A DNA stretch of 12,066 nucleotides from Podochytrium sp. JEL0797 (taxonomy: Eukaryota; Chytridiomycota; Chytridiomycetes; Chytridiales; Chytriomycetaceae). Positions 1-7,451 of the stretch are shown here, piece after piece; the first letter of the stretch is position 1; each line of letters opens with the position of its first letter. The translations under genes were made by a program, and so were the position numbers. The stretch spans positions 1-12,066 of the forward strand of contig JADGJG010000825.1 of assembly GCA_027596195.1 (NCBI GenBank), in the 5' to 3' direction. The notes under the pieces were generated by a model. The model did no database searches. It saw only the letters and a program-made list of their open reading frames with translations, and was not told the DNA's origin.

Positions 1-450
1 TTCACGAAAACTCAACCGCTGCGGGACTCGCAAAATCAAATCAAGAGGCTCGCAACGAAAACTCGCACACCACACATTACACGCAGGGCCCACCAGCCAC
101 TCCTTGACTGGTGGGCCCGGGGGGACGGAAAACCACCGTGAATTATCTCATCAAGCTGTTGTAGGAAAATGGAGGGAATGGGATTCGATCGAACTTTTAT
201 TGGAAATTCAAGTTTATTTTATTTGTTGTTTATTCTAGTTGATTAGACTACGTAGCCCCCTAACATTGACTGTTGAAAGAAATCTTTCGCTGCATTTTCG
301 ATTGCTTTTAGTTTTTGTGCATTTGTGGACACCTAATGAGCGCGTCACCTCACCACAAATGTCTTGGAAATTGTACGCCTCACCAACCACTCCAATTGGC
401 AATGTCAAAGCCATTTCAGATCAAAAATACAATTTAATTCAATTAAAATA
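1..450. other. Intergenic region downstream of the modular surface-protein gene
   Basis: No supportable gene was found here. The region lies 3' of the minus-strand surface-protein gene, whose stop codon is at 453-451, so it should contain that gene's 3' UTR and terminator. The reverse complement of TTTATT (an AATAAA-like signal on the minus strand) occurs near 196-201, about 250 bp past the stop, and more T-rich DNA follows at 211-240. A 10-bp direct repeat (acgaaaactc) occurs at 4-13 and 55-64. A GC-rich perfect hairpin lies at 86-118 and is listed separately. A 71-codon open frame at 239-454 on the plus strand begins at TTG and has no recognisable features, so it is not called. Confidence 0.5.
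86..118. repeat. Perfect 11-bp GC-rich inverted repeat (hairpin)
   Basis: The arms are gggcccaccag (86-96) and ctggtgggccc (108-118), perfectly complementary, with an 11-nt loop between them. The 3' arm runs into a G-rich stretch (119-126). It lies about 330 bp beyond the stop of the minus-strand surface-protein gene. It could be an RNA hairpin in a 3' UTR, part of a neighbouring gene's 5' region, or the tip of an inverted-repeat element. The sequence does not decide between these. Confidence 0.7.
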
Positions 451-3400
451 CTAAATAAATAAAAGGACACCAAATAAAGTTGTGAGAATCACTTCATACA
501 CTTTCTTTCCGCTGTTGATCATAATACTCCCAGTGACTGCAGCTGGATTTGTAACTGTATTTGGAACTGGAAGTCTCGTGACCGAAGCAAGGACACTTCC
601 TTGAACAATTGTGACACTACCTGTACTGATGGGCTTATATGTAGTTGCATAACTTGGAGTCACAAGATGGTTTGATTTTGCAGTGCCAGTAGGGAGAAGA
701 TGAAGTGTTGTTGCAGAATTGGACCAATCAGTCTTAGATGACATGTAACCTGCAGATGTCATATCTGGCTGCTGAATCACATAACTTGGTATCACAGTGG
801 GATTATTTGTAGTCCTCGACACAGCACTGCTTGCCACATTCACGGTTGTAGATGAAGAAGATGAGGATGTAAATTTGACAAGTGTTGAACCAGAAGAGCT
901 GAATGAGCGACTTCTAGCAACCTCTAAAATAGATGATAGGGATATTGACGGGTATGCATTTGAATTGACAATCGATGTAGCAGTCTTAGAAGAGTACATA
1001 GCACTAGGCTTTGATGACTGAGATTCTTCCGACATGATGCTGATTTTAAAAGTACTTGATTTCGGTAAAGGCACAGAAATAGATCCATGAGATTTTGACA
1101 TTTCGGTCACTTTGGCTGATATGCTGCTGACCTTGGAATCAGAAAACACCGAACTGACTGATGATTGAGATGTCACAGACTTGGCTTGGTTTGTTGTAGA
1201 CGCTTGAGATTCTTTGAGAGACACACTAACTTTGGATTTTAATGATTGAGATGCCACAGCCTCGAGAAATTCAGGTTCTTTGGGCAATTCACTGATTTTG
1301 GAATGCGATGCAACCGTTTTGGCAGAAGTTGACACATGCGACGCCGAGCGCTTGGATTCGTGTGTCTTTGAGGATGCGGGATCTTTGACGGACGCGCTGG
1401 CTTTGGAATGCGAAGCAACCGGCTTGACGGATTTGGATTCGTGTGTTTTCGATGAAGTGGATTCTTTGACCGAAGCACTAGCTTTGGAATGGGAAGCAAC
1501 TGGCTTGACGGATTTGGATTCGTGTGTTTTCGATGAAGTGGATTCTTTGACCGAAGCACTAGCTTTGGAATGGGAAGCAACCGGCTTGACGGATTTGGAT
1601 TCGTGTGTTTTCGACGATGTTGATTCTTTGACCGACGCGCTAGCTTTGGAATGGGAAGCAACTGGCTGAACGGATTTGGATTCGTGTGTTTTAGATGAAG
1701 TTGATTTTTTGACTGATGCGCTAGCTTTGGAATGTGAAGCAACTGGCTTAACGGATTCGGATGCGTCTGGCTTCGAAGATGCGGAATTTTTAACGGACAC
1801 GCTGACAGATGAAGAGAGGTATGAATCCCTGGATTTAGATTCGTGTGTTGTGGAAGTGTGATCGCCGATGTTGGAACGGGAAACTACTGGTTTTCCCTCA
1901 TGTGTTTTTTGTGGGGCCAAAGTAGCAGACTTGGATGATGCATACGATTCCCGTGCACTTTCTTCAAAAATTCCGCTGGATTTTGAGTGTGCCGCTGAAG
2001 ATTTGTTTGAAATCGTACCTTGGCTTTGCGCGGACTTTTTAGTAGTTGATTTTAAAGCGGTGGTTGCAGTTTGGAAGCTGGAAGAAATTGCCTCATTTTC
2101 CTCATTGGAATCCTATTTAATTTCGGCTTGTTAGCTCGCTTGTTGTCAAACCTGGTTCAAGAACTCACATTCGGACACCCCATTCCTGACCCGTAACATA
2201 AACCCCCAACCGCACGACTGCCTCCGTAATAAATAGCCGATATCGAAACAAAGGGAACCAGATCATTGCCGGCAACAACATACAGAGAGCAACCAAAGCC
2301 AGAGGCCTTCGCACACGTTCCAGCAGAACAAGAAACACTGGCTGCAGTGATCTTCCCCACTTCGAAAACTTTCTGAATATAGTTTGACGATCCGGGATTC
2401 GCAGGATCACACGTAAACGTGACTTTGTTCACGACGAAAACATTTTTGAAATTCTTGGCAGGCACAACGTTCACAAGAATCTGCATATCCAACGCATTCA
2501 CAGCGTAAAAAAGACCGGGTTCATTCAACTTGATATTGCCGAGGTTGAATGCGGTTGCAAATAGACTTGACTGCATTTGACACAGTGAACCTTGCGTTGA
2601 ACGGCAGAAGGTTGGAGAAGCTGTTGATGTCGACGGCGCCGAGTTGGAGGACCGCGTCAAAGCTGTTTGACTGAGCGAATTTGAGCCACTTGGTGTGGAC
2701 AAACTCGTTGAAGCTATTTGATACAGCAGACGCGTAAAACTTCAGCATTTGATTGAAAAATATTTGCGAAATGACTGACCAGATGTCGATACAGATACAG
2801 AGAGCTTAGATGACGCAATGGACGAAATAGCTTCAGCAATGGAGCTAGTAGTTTGAGGTTTCGCTGACGAAACGAAAGAACTCGCAGAAGACGTCGACGA
2901 ACTCGCAGAACCTGTTTGATACAAAACTTCAGCATTAAATTGAAAAATAATTCATGAAATGACTGACCAGATGGCGATACAGATGCAGAAAGTTTAGATG
3001 ACGTAATGGACGAAATTTCTGCCGCAATGGAGGTACTGGATTGAGGATTTGCCGACGAAACGAAAGAACTCGCAGAAGACGTGATACTCGCGATGCTGGA
3101 TCGGCCACTTGAAATACTCGTGCGAGAAGCGATCGACGAGCTCGCAGAGGCTTTGATAGAACGGACATGAAATTTTTTAGAATTTGATTGAAAATTATTG
3201 AACGAAATGACTGACCAGATGATGATGCGGATGCAGAGAGTTTTGACGATGCGGTAGACGAAATCACAGGCGTAATGGAGTTGGTTGATTGTGGCATTGC
3301 GGATGAAACCGATGAACCCGCAGATGCCGCATTGTTATTCTATTTAATTCGGCGTATTAGCTCACTTGTTGTCAAACCCGGTTCATATACTTGCATTTGG

Positions 3401-6400
3401 GCACCCCATTCCATCGCCATAGCATAAACCCCCACTCGCACGACTGCCTCCATAATAAATAGCTTGTATCGAAACATTGGGAATTGGATCACTGCCAGCA
3501 ACAACATACAGAGAGCAACCCCATCCAGTAGCCTTCGCGCACGTGCCGGCCGAACAAGAAACACTGGCTGCGGTGATCTTCCCCACTTCGTAAACTTTCT
3601 GAATGTAATTTGCCGATCCGGGATTCAATGGATCACACGTAAATGTGACTTTGTCCACGACATAAATTGTTCCATTCGTAACATTCTGGCCCGGCACGAC
3701 GTTCACAAGAATTTGCATATCCAACGCATTCACGGCGTAGAAAAGACCCGGTTCATCAAAACTGATAGTGCTTTGGTTGAATGCATTGACAAATGGATCC
3801 GACTGTATTTGACAAGGTAATCCTTGCGTCGACCTACAGAAGGTTTGGGAAACTGTTGAAGTCGATGAGGCCAAGCTCGCTGCAATTTCGTGTTAAAAAA
3901 TGATAGCCGTTTTACAACCATTTAACCAAACCGGGACTAACCAGAAGACTTTACGGACGTAGGGGATGTTGATGACGCCGCAGACGAAATCGCAGTCGAA
4001 ATGGAGCTACTGGTCTGTGGTTTCGCCGAAGAAATCAAAGAACTCGCAGAAGACATAATACTTGCGCTGCTGGATCGGACACTTGAAGGGCCGGTCGACA
4101 AACTCGCAGAAGCTGTTTGATATAGCAGACGCGTAAAACTTCAGCATTAAACTAGAAAAATATGTAACGAAATGACTGACCAGATGCCGATACGGAGGTA
4201 GAGATTTTAGATGATGTAATGGACGAAACTGCAGGCGCAACGGAACTACTTGCTTGTAGAAGTACCGACGAAACCAAAGAACTCGCGGAAGATGTGATAC
4301 TCGCGCTGCTGGATAGGACACTTGAAGGTCCAGTCGACGAACTCGTAGAAGCTGTTTGATATGGCGGACGCGTAAAATTTCAGCATTTGATTGAATAATT
4401 TTAACGAAATGACTGACCAGATGACGATATGGATGCAGAGAGCTTAGATGACACGATGTACGAAATCACAGGCGCAATGGAGTTGGTTGCTTGTGGCGGT
4501 ACGGACGAAACCGAAGAACTCGCAATTACCGCATTGGAATCCTATTTAATTTCGGCGTGTTAGCTCGCTTGTTGTCAAATCTGATTCAAATTAACTCACA
4601 TTGTTCGGACACCCCATTCCTGACCCGTAACATAAACCCCCAACCGCACGACTGCCTCCATAATAAATGGCAGATATCGAAACAAAGGGAACCAGATCAT
4701 TGCCAGCAACAACATACAGAGAGCAACCAAAGCCAGAGGCCTTCGCACACGTTCCAGCAGAACAAGAAACACTGGCTGCAGTGACCTTCCCCACTTCGAA
4801 AACTTTCTGAATATAGTTTGCCGATCCGGGATTCGCAGGATCACACGTAAACGTGACTTTGTTCACGACGAAAACATTTTTGAAATTCTTGGCAGGCACA
4901 ACGTTCACAAGAATCTGCATATCCAACGCATTCACAGCGTAAAAAAGACCGGGTTCATTCAACTTGATACTGCCTAGATTGAATGTGGTTGCAAATAGAC
5001 TTGACTGTACTTGACACAGTAAACCTTGCGTTGAACGGCAGAAGGTTGGAGAAACTGTTGACGTCAACGGTGCCAAGTTGGAAGATCGCGTCAAAGATGT
5101 TTGACTGAGCGAATCTGAGCCACGTGGTGTGGACAAACTCGTTGAAGCTATTTGATACAACGGACGCGTAAATCTTGAGCATTTGATGGAAAAATATATA
5201 TCGAAATGACTGACCAGATGTCGATACGGATGTAGAGAGTTTAGAAGACGCAATGGACGAAATCACTGCCACAATTGAGCTACTGGTCTGAGGTTTCGCT
5301 GACGAAACGAAAGAACTCGCAGAAGACGTGATACTCGCGATGCTGGAAAGGCTGCTCGAAGTGAGAATCAGAGGGGTCGACGAACTCGTAGAAGCTGTTT
5401 GAGACAACGGACGCGTAAATCTTCAGCATTTTTATTTAAATAATCGAACAAACCAGATGTCGATACGGATGTAGAAAGTTTAGATGACGTAATGGACGAA
5501 GTCGCAGGCGCAATGGAGCTACTCGTTTGATGTTTCGCTGACGAGATGAACGAACTCGCAGAAGACGTGACACTCGCGCTGGTGGATCGGACACTTGAAG
5601 GCCCGGTAGACGAACTCGCAGAAGCTGTTTGATAAAGCGGACGCATAAATCTTCAGCATTTGATTGAAAAATATTTAACGAAATGACTGACCAGATGTCG
5701 ATACGGATGTAGATAGTTTAGAAGACGTAGTGGGTGAAATCGCTGCCGCAATGGAGCTACTGGTCTGAGGTTTCAAAGAACTCGTAGAAGACGCGGTGCT
5801 GGTAAGAGAAGAGCTGGTTGCACGCGTGCTGGAGGAAGTTTCTGAAAGAAAGAAGGTATATAAGAGAAGGGAAACGCGAACATATAATTAAAAACGTTTT
5901 ACTGGCTGGCGCGACGGTGGAGGTGGTGGTGGCTTTCGACGACGTACTCGTCGAACGCTTTGGGCACTCAGGTGGAGACGGACATTTACTTTTCCAGTCG
6001 AAGCATAAACCGCCTCGAGCTTTGACACCAGTATATTCAAGATGGGAGACGGAAATTTGTGGGATAGAGCCTTGACCTCGATCAAGAACAATCTTGCCGA
6101 TCGATTTTCCACTTGAAGTGTTGCATGTGAGCTCTTGCTGGCCTTTCAGGGTCGCTGCGGTGAACGTCTTGCTGTCTTCGGAGCCACACGAATACGTCAG
6201 ATCTGTGATCGCCGTGACAAGATTGCCCCCCGACAGCAACTGAGTGACGTTGACTTGAACTTTCATTTCAGCAGCAAGCACCGCGTAGTAAAGGCCCGTG
6301 GTATTGAAATTGGTTTGTGTTTGAGAGAACGTGCCAATCCTGCTCTGTGGGCCTCCCGGCAAATAGCACGGCTTCAGACTTGGAATTGGAATGCAGAATT

Positions 6401-6491
6401 CCTGGGTATCATCATCGTCCTCATCGTCGTCCTTATCTCTGTGGGCTCCAGCCAAGAGAGCGGATATCGCAAGTAGGAGAAACGCGCGCAT
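451..6491 (-). CDS. Modular GPI-anchored Ser/Thr-rich surface protein with four Cys-rich domains (14 exons, 1744 aa)
   Basis: Function unknown; probably a secreted cell-wall or surface protein. Exons: 6491-5903, 5841-5692, 5624-5454, 5394-5215, 5147-4600, 4541-4418, 4351-4181, 4112-3942, 3879-3395, 3339-3216, 3150-2968, 2911-2780, 2713-2169, 2112-451. They sum to 5235 nt with no internal stop and every junction in phase. The start at 6491 is chosen because MRAFLLLAISALLAGA is a clear signal peptide; an in-frame codon 33 residues upstream would bury it. An acidic stretch (residues 19-28, nine Asp/Glu) follows. Cys-rich domains span residues 33-170, 400-543, 716-861 and 1046-1189, joined by Ser/Thr linkers. 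Exon 14 (1192-1744) is a Ser-rich stalk with a 27-residue repeat, ending in a small-residue/basic segment and a hydrophobic tail (VILTTLFGVLLFI) typical of GPI signals. Splice sites are GT-AG except one GC-AG (donor 3394). Only exon 1 has a signal peptide and only exon 14 a GPI tail, which argues for one gene rather than several. Exon boundaries need RNA support. Confidence 0.82.
1318..1803 (-). repeat. Coding tandem repeat, 81-bp period (27 aa), about 6 copies
   Basis: In exon 14 the frame repeats every 27 residues with units like SASVKESTSSKTHESK followed by SVKPVASHSKA. The shared motif ggatttggattc recurs on the plus strand at 1429, 1510, 1591 and 1672, exactly 81 bp apart, with degenerate copies at 1348 and 1753. 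The central copies are nearly identical; the outer copies (around 1295 and 1457 in residue numbering) are diverged, as expected if the array expands from its middle. It encodes a Ser/Lys-rich stalk likely to be O-glycosylated. The 81-bp periodicity also keeps other frames open on both strands; those frames are not genes. Confidence 0.9.
2113..3339 (-). repeat. Tandem exon block 3 (exons 10-13 with introns)
   Basis: Third copy of the block: linker exon 10 (124 nt, the same length and phases as exon 6), linker exons 11 (183 nt) and 12 (132 nt), D4 exon 13 (545 nt) and intron 13 (2168-2113). Its 3' half (intron 12, exon 13, intron 13 and the first ten bases of exon 14, GATTCCAATG) is much closer to the corresponding part of block 1 than to block 2. 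Exon 12 is the shortest linker, lacking part of the usual module after SASSSTS. Confidence 0.8.
2175..2606 (-). other. Cys-rich domain copy D4
   Basis: Residues 1046-1189, in exon 13, nearly identical to D2: six amino-acid differences in 144, and a stretch around 2401-2520 matches 4832-4951 with no base difference seen. It is the last domain before the Ser-rich stalk and GPI tail of exon 14. Confidence 0.75.
3393..3394 (-). other. Non-canonical GC splice donor of intron 9
   Basis: The exon 9 end reads CCA AAT|GCAAGT, where the paralogous introns 5 and 13 read AAT|GTGAGT at the same place. Using GC at this site keeps phase 0 into exon 10, which opens AAT AAC AAT GCG. The nearby alternative GTATAT three bases further would give phase 1 and create a stop directly after the acceptor. 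GCAAGT is the usual strong form of GC-AG introns. Confidence 0.75.
3401..3838 (-). other. Cys-rich domain copy D3
   Basis: Residues 716-861, in exon 9. All eight cysteines of D2 and D4 are kept, but the sequence is more divergent and two residues longer (VVPGQNVTNGTIYVVD in place of VVPAKNFKNVFVVN). It contains sequons (NQS, NVT, NGT, NVS) mostly absent from D2 and D4. Its upstream linker is shorter than in D2 and D4. Confidence 0.75.
4542..5841 (-). repeat. Tandem exon block 1 (exons 2-5 with introns)
   Basis: First copy of a four-exon block: three Ser/Thr linker exons (150, 171 and 180 nt) followed by the exon carrying Cys-rich domain D2 (548 nt), then the domain-terminal intron 5 (4599-4542). 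The three linker exons share motifs such as TSSASSF, SSAKPQTSSSI and SSKLSTSVSTSG. Their introns share the donor context TCTG|GTCAGTCATTTC (intron 3 has GTTTGTTC instead) and an acceptor ATCAAACAG. Blocks 2 and 3 repeat this architecture. Confidence 0.8.
4609..5040 (-). other. Cys-rich domain copy D2
   Basis: Residues 400-543, wholly in exon 5, which also encodes about 35 Ser/Thr-rich linker residues before it. Eight cysteines occur in the order CRSTQGLLC, TFTC, SCSAGTC, GFGC, GGLC, GMGC. The hydrophobic and Gly-rich pattern (PGLFYAVNALDMQILVNVV, ISAIYYGGSRAVGGLC) suggests a compact beta-rich extracellular domain; that is inference. It differs from D4 at six of 144 residues. Confidence 0.75.
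5982..6395 (-). other. Cys-rich domain copy D1 (divergent)
   Basis: Residues 33-170 of the surface protein. D1 is homologous to D2-D4 through TGLYYAVLAAEMKVQVNV near the start and ARGGLCFDWKSKCP near the end, but is otherwise strongly diverged. It keeps Cys positions 1-4, 7 and 8 of the eight in D2-D4 and lacks positions 5 and 6 (the TC and GC of SCSAGTC...GFGC). It also has an additional Cys at 176. Three N-glycosylation sequons are visible (NTT 63, NVT 81, NTS 124). I do not recognise the fold. Confidence 0.7.
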
Positions 6492-6743
6492 TTTTGGAAT
6501 ATTGTTTGGGACGCACAAGGGTACAATATGAGTGAAGAGCTTTGCGAAACTCTTATTGTTCTCCAACCCCCTATTGTCTTGTTTTTTCACTCGCGTTCTG
6601 AAAAATCATCAATCATCTTTCTCCTTGCAGCATTGTGGGGAAGCTGGTCGAGAAATCATCGTGGAGAAGGTGGCGGAGGAGGGATACAAATTGGTCATTT
6701 TTTTCATTTCCCCCTGTCTCAAAAACTGGTTGAATACTTTATA
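6492..6743. promoter_or_regulatory. Divergent intergenic region between the surface-protein and NADAR genes
   Basis: The 252 bp separate two start codons facing away from each other (6491 minus, 6744 plus), so both core promoters and 5' UTRs should lie here. No clear TATA box is seen. A plus-strand frame running in phase into the NADAR gene begins at an ATG at 6528 and would add 72 residues. A pyrimidine-rich CTCCTTGCAG at 6621-6630 looks like a splice acceptor and could mark a 5' UTR intron. Neither is provable from sequence. Confidence 0.45.
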
Positions 6744-7451
6744 ATGATCGCCAACACACACTCTCTACAATCGTCTCTTGCACGCTTCAAAGCGCAATTC
6801 CCATCCGGATCCGCTTTGCCCGCAAAACTTGCAGTGCCCGCACGACCCTTTGTTTTTCCGGACGGATTCGTCTCTTACAACGGCCACGTGTATGCATTCC
6901 AAGGCAGCAAGTCTTCCACTTTGAGCAATTGGAGCAACCATCGCATTCCAATCAATGCGGAAGTTTCATTTTCTTGTTCTGAAACGGCCATCTTTGCTGC
7001 AGCCAAAGCCGCTCTTTTCGGAGATCACGAAGTGTTGCAAGCGGCTCTCGATGATCCAAACATGTCTCCGAGCGTCGCCAAAGCCCTCGGTCGTCGAGTT
7101 CAAGATTTCGACGCAGCCGTGTGGGCAATCGATTCGCTGTGGATCAGTGACCTTGTTTTGCTCATCAAAGTCCTCAACAACGCCGGCGTTCTGCGTGAAT
7201 TGCTGCAGACGCGAGATTTGATGATTTGCGAAGCGAGTCCACGTGATACCTTGTGGGGAATTGGGGTGGGAGCCAAGAACACGGACGTGTGCTTGCATCC
7301 GCAAAAATGGAGAGGACGCAATGAGTTGGGAAAGAGTTGGATGCGCGTTCGCGATTATCTGGTGAGAGTCGCAGAGGCAGACTCGTTGGAGGATGTGGAA
7401 CCTCTTGTTGGCCATGAGAAGATGACCAGGTGCATGCAATGGTTTGAATGA
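6744..7451 (+). CDS. NADAR (YbiA/RibX-like) domain protein, predicted N-glycosidase/ADP-ribose hydrolase
   Basis: Intronless, 235 aa. The NADAR family cleaves N-glycosidic bonds: bacterial and plant members hydrolyse unstable riboflavin-pathway intermediates, and others remove ADP-ribose from guanine or act on ADP-ribosylated substrates. Visible family motifs in order are LSNW (60-63), CSETAIFAAAKAALFGD (78-94, with the conserved Glu80), AKALGRRV (112-119) and W127. Further on are LLQTRDLMICEASPRD (153-168), DTLWGIG (168-174) and WRGRNELGKSWMRVR (189-203). The first 35 residues are outside the domain and lack a clear targeting signal. The start at 6744 gives a normal family length; an in-frame ATG at 6528 would add 72 residues, including a Gly-rich stretch, and is judged less likely. 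The stop is 306 bp before the next start codon. Substrate unknown. Confidence 0.88.
   Translation: MIANTHSLQSSLARFKAQFPSGSALPAKLAVPARPFVFPDGFVSYNGHVYAFQGSKSSTLSNWSNHRIPINAEVSFSCSETAIFAAAKAALFGDHEVLQAALDDPNMSPSVAKALGRRVQDFDAAVWAIDSLWISDLVLLIKVLNNAGVLRELLQTRDLMICEASPRDTLWGIGVGAKNTDVCLHPQKWRGRNELGKSWMRVRDYLVRVAEADSLEDVEPLVGHEKMTRCMQWFE

Larger units (their letters stand above)
3340..4541 (-). repeat. Tandem exon block 2 (exons 6-9 with introns)
   Basis: Second copy of the block: linker exon 6 (124 nt, entered in phase 0), linker exons 7 and 8 (171 nt each), D3 exon 9 (485 nt) and intron 9 (3394-3340). Compared with block 1 and block 3, the intron before the domain (intron 8, 3941-3880) is unrelated in sequence, and exon 9 lacks about 60 nt of the 5' linker found in exons 5 and 13. 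Intron 9 carries a GC rather than GT donor. Confidence 0.8.

Noticed and set aside
239..454. Plus-strand 71-codon frame in the left intergenic region.
   Set aside because: It starts at TTG, has no recognisable motif and overlaps the likely 3' UTR of the surface-protein gene.
1239..1742. Long open frames overlapping the 81-bp repeat (another minus frame, and plus-strand frames at 1280-1669 and 1676-1861).
   Set aside because: The repeat period is a multiple of three, so any frame free of stops in one unit stays open across the array. The minus frame ending at 451 continues to a GPI tail and joins upstream exons, so it is the coding one.
1318..1803. Possible CRISPR-like array or non-coding satellite.
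   Set aside because: The units are contiguous, with no unique spacers, and encode an in-frame Ser/Lys-rich peptide inside a longer exon.
2935..3297. Arg/Leu-rich minus-strand frames running through linker exons and introns (also 2714-2935 and 4007-4321).
   Set aside because: These are the wrong phase of the linker exons, entered by reading through unspliced introns. The Ser-rich phase is the one preserved across every copy.
2157..5253. Treating D2, D3 and D4 as three separate genes, each ending at the stop just after its domain.
   Set aside because: None has its own start codon with a signal peptide. Each stop lies just inside a strong splice donor, and removal of the intron continues in phase into a matching linker exon.
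6528..6743. N-terminal extension of the NADAR protein from ATG 6528.
   Set aside because: It lacks domain similarity, contains a low-complexity Gly run and an acceptor-like CTCCTTGCAG, and the domain is complete from 6744. It is kept only as an alternative.
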